DNA from: Acidimicrobiaceae bacterium
GTDB lineage: Bacteria; Actinomycetota; Acidimicrobiia; Acidimicrobiales; Ilumatobacteraceae
Reading direction: 5' to 3'
Length of the DNA stretch: 8,430 bases
NCBI GenBank assembly: GCA_003154135.1
Contig: PMCN01000072.1
Coordinates: forward strand, 3,482 to 11,911
Shown here: positions 5,277-8,430 of the stretch, in pieces
How positions within the stretch are numbered: the stretch's first letter is position 1
Layout of the letters: each line of letters begins with the position of its first letter
Position numbers and translations under genes: made by a program
Notes under the pieces: generated by a model
What the model was told of the DNA's origin: nothing
The model's database searches: none
What the model saw: only the letters and a program-made list of their open reading frames with translations

Positions 5277-6224
5277 GCGCGGCACGACGCCTTCCAGCTC
5301 GGCCATGTGCCGGAACTGCTCGACCACGTTGGGGGGCACGTACGACGGGTCGAGCGAGCGGTACGCGGTGTCGACGTTGACCGCGATGCGCCCGAACTCG
5401 CTCCATCCGCGGAAGTCGGGGTGGGCGCCGATCTCGGCCGCGATGTCGCGCGCCGCTTCCCACGCGTCGAGCCCCGCCGCGTGCCGCGCCGTCGCCGCCC
5501 CGTCGACGAACGCGAGGTAGTCGCGCACGGCCACGATGCCCGCCTTGTCGGTGAGCGGCCCGTGACCCGGCACCACGGTGTCGATGTCGAGCCCGAGCAT
5601 GAGATCGCAGGCGGCCACCCAGTTCGACAGCGGCCCTGCCCACACGATGGGTGTGCCGCCGATGAACAGGATGTCGCCGGTGTACACGGTCTTCGCATCG
5701 GGCACGTGCACGATGGTGTCGCCCCGCGTGTGCGCCGGGCCGACCTCGACCAGCTCGACCACACGGCCCCCCACCTCCACCTCCAGCCGGCGCTCGAAGG
5801 TGCGGGTGGGCATGCGCACCTCGATGCCGTCGAACTCGAACGCGCCGAAGAAGTGACGGAACAGCTCGCCCACCTCGCCCTCGGCGTGGTTGAGTGCCGC
5901 GAGCATCGCCGGGGGCACCTCGCTCATCTCGTGCGCGGTGGCGGCGGAGGCGATGATCTCGGCGCCGACCACCAGCTCGTTGCCGTAGCAGTGGTCGCCG
6001 TTGGCGTGCGTGTTGACCAACGTGGCGATGGGCGCAGCCCGCGTGGCCGCGTTCATGGCATCGAGCATCTCGGCGGTCAGCTTCAGATCGAAGAGCGTGT
6101 CGACGAGCAACGACGCACCGTCACCGACCACCAGACCGGCGTTGCTCCAACCCCAGCTGCCGTCGGGCTGGAGGTAGCCGAAGCACCCGTCGCCGAGATC
6201 GTGAAGTCCCTTGGTGTAGCCCAT
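5274..6224 (-). CDS. metallo-beta-lactamase-fold hydrolase with His-to-Asn metal-site variant
   Basis: A 316-residue MBL-fold protein. Metal-ligand motifs in order: THANGDH (72-78), with His73, Asp77 and His78 but Asn75 where most members have the second His; GPAHTRGD (163-169) with His165; TGD (182-184) with Asp184; and VPGHGPLTD (219-226) with His221. The FVDTLFDL-like strand appears here as LLVDTLFDL (39-47). The fold predicts a di-metal hydrolase or related enzyme; the HxNxDH variant is, as I recall, typical of a subset sometimes annotated as cyclase-like, with substrate unknown. I start at ATG 6224, with a GGTGGAGAG stretch about 12 nt upstream. The open frame runs on to 6335, but that would overlap the divergent reductase gene. 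There is no signal peptide. Confidence 0.92.
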   Translation of the reverse strand: MGYTKGLHDLGDGCFGYLQPDGSWGWSNAGLVVGDGASLLVDTLFDLKLTAEMLDAMNAATRAAPIATLVNTHANGDHCYGNELVVGAEIIASAATAHEMSEVPPAMLAALNHAEGEVGELFRHFFGAFEFDGIEVRMPTRTFERRLEVEVGGRVVELVEVGPAHTRGDTIVHVPDAKTVYTGDILFIGGTPIVWAGPLSNWVAACDLMLGLDIDTVVPGHGPLTDKAGIVAVRDYLAFVDGAATARHAAGLDAWEAARDIAAEIGAHPDFRGWSEFGRIAVNVDTAYRSLDPSYVPPNVVEQFRHMAELEGVVPR

Positions 6225-6273
6225 GACGAACGCTCGCTCTCCACCCAGGTCGGGCCACCCAACCGACCCGACA

Positions 6274-6288
6274 GGCGTACAGTACGCC
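6274..6288. promoter_or_regulatory. perfect 15-bp palindrome between divergent genes (candidate operator)
   Basis: GGCGTAC and GTACGCC form perfect inverted arms around a single central A. The palindrome ends 1 nt before the reductase start codon and covers its -10 hexamer. It lies 50 bp from the hydrolase start. A dimeric regulator bound here would block both promoters. No regulator gene is adjacent, so the binding protein is unknown. Confidence 0.45.
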
Positions 6289-6289
6289 C
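6278..6289 (+). promoter_or_regulatory. -10 element (TACAGT) for leaderless aldo/keto reductase mRNA
   Basis: TACAGT (6278-6283) is followed by exactly 6 nt and then the GTG at 6290. This places the predicted transcription start on the G of the start codon. No Shine-Dalgarno is present. It is the best match to the actinobacterial leaderless pattern in the window and supports GTG 6290 as the start. Confidence 0.55.
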
Positions 6290-6305
6290 GTGAGCGAACT
6301 GGCAA
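6279..6305 (-). promoter_or_regulatory. candidate promoter for the MBL-fold hydrolase gene
   Basis: On the minus strand TACTGT (6284-6279) overlaps the plus-strand -10 because of the palindrome. TTGCCA (6305-6300) lies 15 nt upstream and matches TTGACA at five of six positions, but the spacer is short. Transcription would start near 6272, giving a leader of about 48 nt that contains GGTGGAGAG. Confidence 0.3.
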
Positions 6306-7168
6306 CCCGTCGTCTCGGTCGTACCGGCCATTCATCGTCTGTCGTCATCCTCGGCGGTGCCGCGTATGCGCGGGTGTCGCCCGAGGTCGCCGAGGCCAGC
6401 TTCCACGCCGCGCTCGACGCCGGGGTGAACCACCTCGACATCGCGCCGGGCTACGGCGCCGCCGAGGCCAACGTGGGGCCACACGTGCCCGCCGTGCGCC
6501 ACCGATTGTTCATCTCCGAGAAGTCGACGCGGGCCAACCCCGACGGCCTCCGCGCGCAGATGGAGCACTCGCTGCGCACCCTGGGCTGCGACTCGTTCGA
6601 CGTGTTCCAGGCCCACGCCGTCACCGACCTCGCCGAGCTCGACCGGCGCGGTCCTGCCATCGAGGCCATCCTGAAGGCCCGCGACGAGGGGCTCTGCCGC
6701 TTCGTGGGCGTCACCGGTCACGACTTCGGCACCGCCGCCGCGCAACTCGAAGCCGTGCGTCGCTACGACCTCGACACGGTGATGCTGCCGGTGTACGCCG
6801 GCGCGCTCGCCAACCCGCAGTACGCCAGTGATCTGGCGGCCCTGCTCGACGAGGCACAGCGCCGCGACCTCGGGGTGATGGCCATCAAGGTGGGCGCGCA
6901 CCAGCCGTGGGGCGACAGGACCCCCACACGTGGCTGCTGGTACGAACCGTTCACCGACGCCGAGCGATTGGCCCGCGGTGTGCGGTTCACGCTGTCCACA
7001 CCTGGTGTGCACGCGTGCTGCAGCACCGGCGACGTGGGCATCCTCCCCATGCTCATCGAGGCGGCCATGCACTACACCCCGATGACACCCGCCGAGCGCG
7101 ACGCACTGCTCACCGAAGCGGCCGAATGGCCGACGATCTTCCCACTCGCGCAGCACGCAAAAGGTTAG
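6290..7168 (+). CDS. aldo/keto reductase family oxidoreductase
   Basis: A 292-residue cytosolic aldo/keto reductase, expected to interconvert carbonyls and alcohols with NAD(P)H. The catalytic tetrad is visible: Asp50 and Tyr55 (HLDIAPGYG), Lys78 (FISEKS) and His109 (VFQAHAV). The opening TRRLGRTG (6-13) with VVILGGAAY is the usual first strand, and RTLGCDSFDVFQAH and GLCRFVGVTGHD are standard barrel blocks. The C-terminal cofactor region is off-consensus: instead of a G-x-S/R-x-x-x-Q-L-like loop it has CCSTGDVGILP (243-253), with two adjacent cysteines. It therefore resembles the predicted oxidoreductases of COG1453 type. Start is GTG 6290. The next gene begins 9 nt after its stop, indicating co-transcription with the acyltransferase. 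Confidence 0.92.
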   Translation: MSELATRRLGRTGHSSSVVILGGAAYARVSPEVAEASFHAALDAGVNHLDIAPGYGAAEANVGPHVPAVRHRLFISEKSTRANPDGLRAQMEHSLRTLGCDSFDVFQAHAVTDLAELDRRGPAIEAILKARDEGLCRFVGVTGHDFGTAAAQLEAVRRYDLDTVMLPVYAGALANPQYASDLAALLDEAQRRDLGVMAIKVGAHQPWGDRTPTRGCWYEPFTDAERLARGVRFTLSTPGVHACCSTGDVGILPMLIEAAMHYTPMTPAERDALLTEAAEWPTIFPLAQHAKG

Positions 7169-7170
7169 GA
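7167..7170 (+). promoter_or_regulatory. AGGA ribosome-binding site overlapping the reductase stop codon
   Basis: AGGA within GGTTAGGA overlaps the TAG stop (7166-7168) of the reductase gene and lies 7 nt before the ATG at 7178. The spacing is ideal and supports that start, with translation coupled to the upstream gene. Confidence 0.55.
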
Positions 7171-7177
7171 CTCACTC

Positions 7178-8430
7178 ATGCGACAGCTCAGCGGCATCGA
7201 CGTCAGCTTCCTCAACATGGAGACGCCCACCACGTTCGGGCATGTCAGCTCGCTCAACATCTACGACCCCGCGGGCGCACCCGGGGGCGCCGGGTTGGAG
7301 GCGACGAAGGAGATCATCCTCGAACGCATCGACCAGCTCGCGCCGTTCCGCCGTCGCCTCGTCGAGGTGCCGCTCGGCCTCGACCTGCCGTACTGGATCG
7401 AGGACCCCGACTTCGACATCGACTTCCACGTGCGCCACCACGCCGTCCCCCCGCCGGGCAACGCGCAGCAGCTCAGCGAGGCCGTCAGCCGCATCGTGGC
7501 CCGGCCGCTCGACCGCACGCGGCCGCTGTGGGAGCTGTACGTCATCGAGGGCGTCGACAACGGTCGTCTCATCGCGCAGCTCACGAAGGTGCACCACGCG
7601 GCCATCGACGGCGCGGCAGGGGCGATGATGCTCGCCGCCATCCTCGACACCGACCCCGACGCGCGGCCCACCGGCAGCCCGGCGCCGTGGCAGCCCGAGT
7701 GCGTGCCCAGCGACGAGGAGCTGCTGCGCATCACGGCCCGCGAACTGCTGCGCCGGCCGGAGAAGATGGTGCGGCTCGGTGTGCGCGCCACGCGAGAGCT
7801 CGCCGCGGCCACCCGCTCGGGCGGCCTGCGTGCGCTCGCCGATCTGGCCGCACAGCCCATGCCCGGACCCGTGGGCAAGATGATGCGCGAGCGGCTGCGT
7901 GCCGTGCGCGGCAACGACGTCGACCGCCCGCCCGCGCTGCCACCCACGCACGCGCCGCGCACTCCCTGGAACCGTCCCATCACGCCGCACCGCCGGTTCG
8001 CGTACACGTCGGTGCCTCTCGACGACGCGAAGACCGTGCGACGTGCGTTCGGTTGCACGTTCAACGACGTCGTGATGGCCGTGTGCTCGGGCACGTTGCG
8101 CCGCTACCTCCAGCTGCACCAGTGCCTGCCCGAGGAGAGCCTCGTCGCCATGGTGCCGGTCAGCGTGCGCAGCGGGCAGGAGGACGACAGCTTCCAGAAC
8201 CGCGTGTCGGCGTTGCTCGCCGATCTGGCCACCAACGAACCCGACCCTGTCAAGCGCCTGCAGCGGGTGCAGCAGAGCATGACCGCGGCGAAGGAGAGCT
8301 TCGCCACCATCCCCGCCGAAGCGCTGCAGGACTTCACGCAGTTCGCCCCACCCGCCATCGCCGCCCGCGCGATGCGCATGTACAGCCAGCTCCGCATCGC
8401 CGACCGCATGAACCCGCCGTTCAACCTGGT
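7178..8430 (+). CDS. WS/DGAT-type O-acyltransferase (3'-truncated by the window edge)
   Basis: The first 417 residues of a wax ester synthase/diacylglycerol acyltransferase family protein, which joins acyl-CoA to long-chain alcohols or diacylglycerol to make storage lipid at the membrane. The catalytic HHAAIDG (139-145, His139, His140, Asp144, Gly145) is intact. Other family blocks: an N-terminal LSGIDVSFLNMET, PLDRTRPLWELYVIEG (110-125), a GCTFNDVVMAVCSGTLRRYL block (about 288-307), and VPVSVR. The last visible residues, NPPFNLV, are where the family's SNVPGP motif normally begins, so roughly 40-60 residues are missing beyond the edge. The frame is open to the final base. It is co-directional with the reductase, and a reductase supplying an alcohol or handling a fatty aldehyde would be a plausible but unproven link. 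Confidence 0.95.
   Translation, partial: MRQLSGIDVSFLNMETPTTFGHVSSLNIYDPAGAPGGAGLEATKEIILERIDQLAPFRRRLVEVPLGLDLPYWIEDPDFDIDFHVRHHAVPPPGNAQQLSEAVSRIVARPLDRTRPLWELYVIEGVDNGRLIAQLTKVHHAAIDGAAGAMMLAAILDTDPDARPTGSPAPWQPECVPSDEELLRITARELLRRPEKMVRLGVRATRELAAATRSGGLRALADLAAQPMPGPVGKMMRERLRAVRGNDVDRPPALPPTHAPRTPWNRPITPHRRFAYTSVPLDDAKTVRRAFGCTFNDVVMAVCSGTLRRYLQLHQCLPEESLVAMVPVSVRSGQEDDSFQNRVSALLADLATNEPDPVKRLQRVQQSMTAAKESFATIPAEALQDFTQFAPPAIAARAMRMYSQLRIADRMNPPFNL

Noticed and set aside
4411..5643. 410-codon minus-strand ORF across SURF1 and the hydrolase 3' end
   Set aside because: It is Arg/Gly/Ala/His-rich and overlaps two motif-confirmed genes; it has no recognisable domain.
5121..6293. 390-codon plus-strand ORF antisense to the hydrolase
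   Set aside because: It is low-complexity with no motif, and it lies opposite a complete MBL-fold protein.
6225..6335. Upstream extension of the hydrolase to an ATG at 6335
   Set aside because: It would overlap the reductase start and promoter by more than 40 bp, and the added residues resemble nothing in the family.
7172..8119. 315-codon minus-strand ORF antisense to the acyltransferase
   Set aside because: Its composition is that of a GC-rich shadow, and the plus strand carries HHxxxDG and other family blocks in one open frame.

Overview
The window is GC-rich throughout, densely coded on both strands, and free of RNA genes, mobile elements and CRISPR. The gene set points to an actinobacterium: a SURF1 protein, a WS/DGAT-type acyltransferase, an ECF sigma factor, and a Thr/Pro-linker membrane protein with an Ig-like tail. 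The linker and tail style makes me think of Acidimicrobiia (Ilumatobacter-like), but that placement is inference. No non-coding stretch exceeds about 70 bp.

Layout. (1) A small unrecognised + strand ORF (3-254) converges on a three-gene minus-strand group read 2203 to 277: an ecdysteroid-kinase-like/aminoglycoside-phosphotransferase-fold protein, a DUF4262 protein 2 nt behind it, and a DCC-family (DUF393) thiol-redox protein 32 nt further on. (2) Diverging from the kinase across only 48 bp is a PhyH-type 2-oxoglutarate/Fe(II) dioxygenase (2252-3058). (3) Next come an ECF sigma factor (3103-3690) and a single-pass membrane protein overlapping it by 4 nt (3687-4427). The latter sits where an anti-sigma factor is expected but has no zinc-finger motif; it carries a His-dotted Thr/Pro linker and an Ig-like domain. 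(4) A SURF1 cytochrome-oxidase assembly protein follows (4468-5253). (5) A minus-strand metallo-beta-lactamase-fold hydrolase (6224-5274) converges on SURF1 and diverges from an aldo/keto reductase (6290-7168). (6) The reductase is closely followed by a WS/DGAT acyltransferase (7178 onward), cut off by the window edge just before its usual C-terminal motif.

Functionally this looks like ordinary accessory and lipid/small-molecule metabolism plus one envelope-stress-type sigma module. I see no clearly new multi-gene system. The most distinctive signals are regulatory. Several genes have a TANNNT-like -10 element exactly 6 or 9 nt before the start codon, implying leaderless or near-leaderless mRNAs. 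A perfect 15-bp palindrome overlies the -10 region between the hydrolase and reductase genes. Both convergent junctions have hairpins built over the stop codons, one of them made by a 12-bp tandem duplication that also duplicates a stop codon in frame. The most notable protein is the zinc-finger-less, Ig-tailed partner of the sigma factor.
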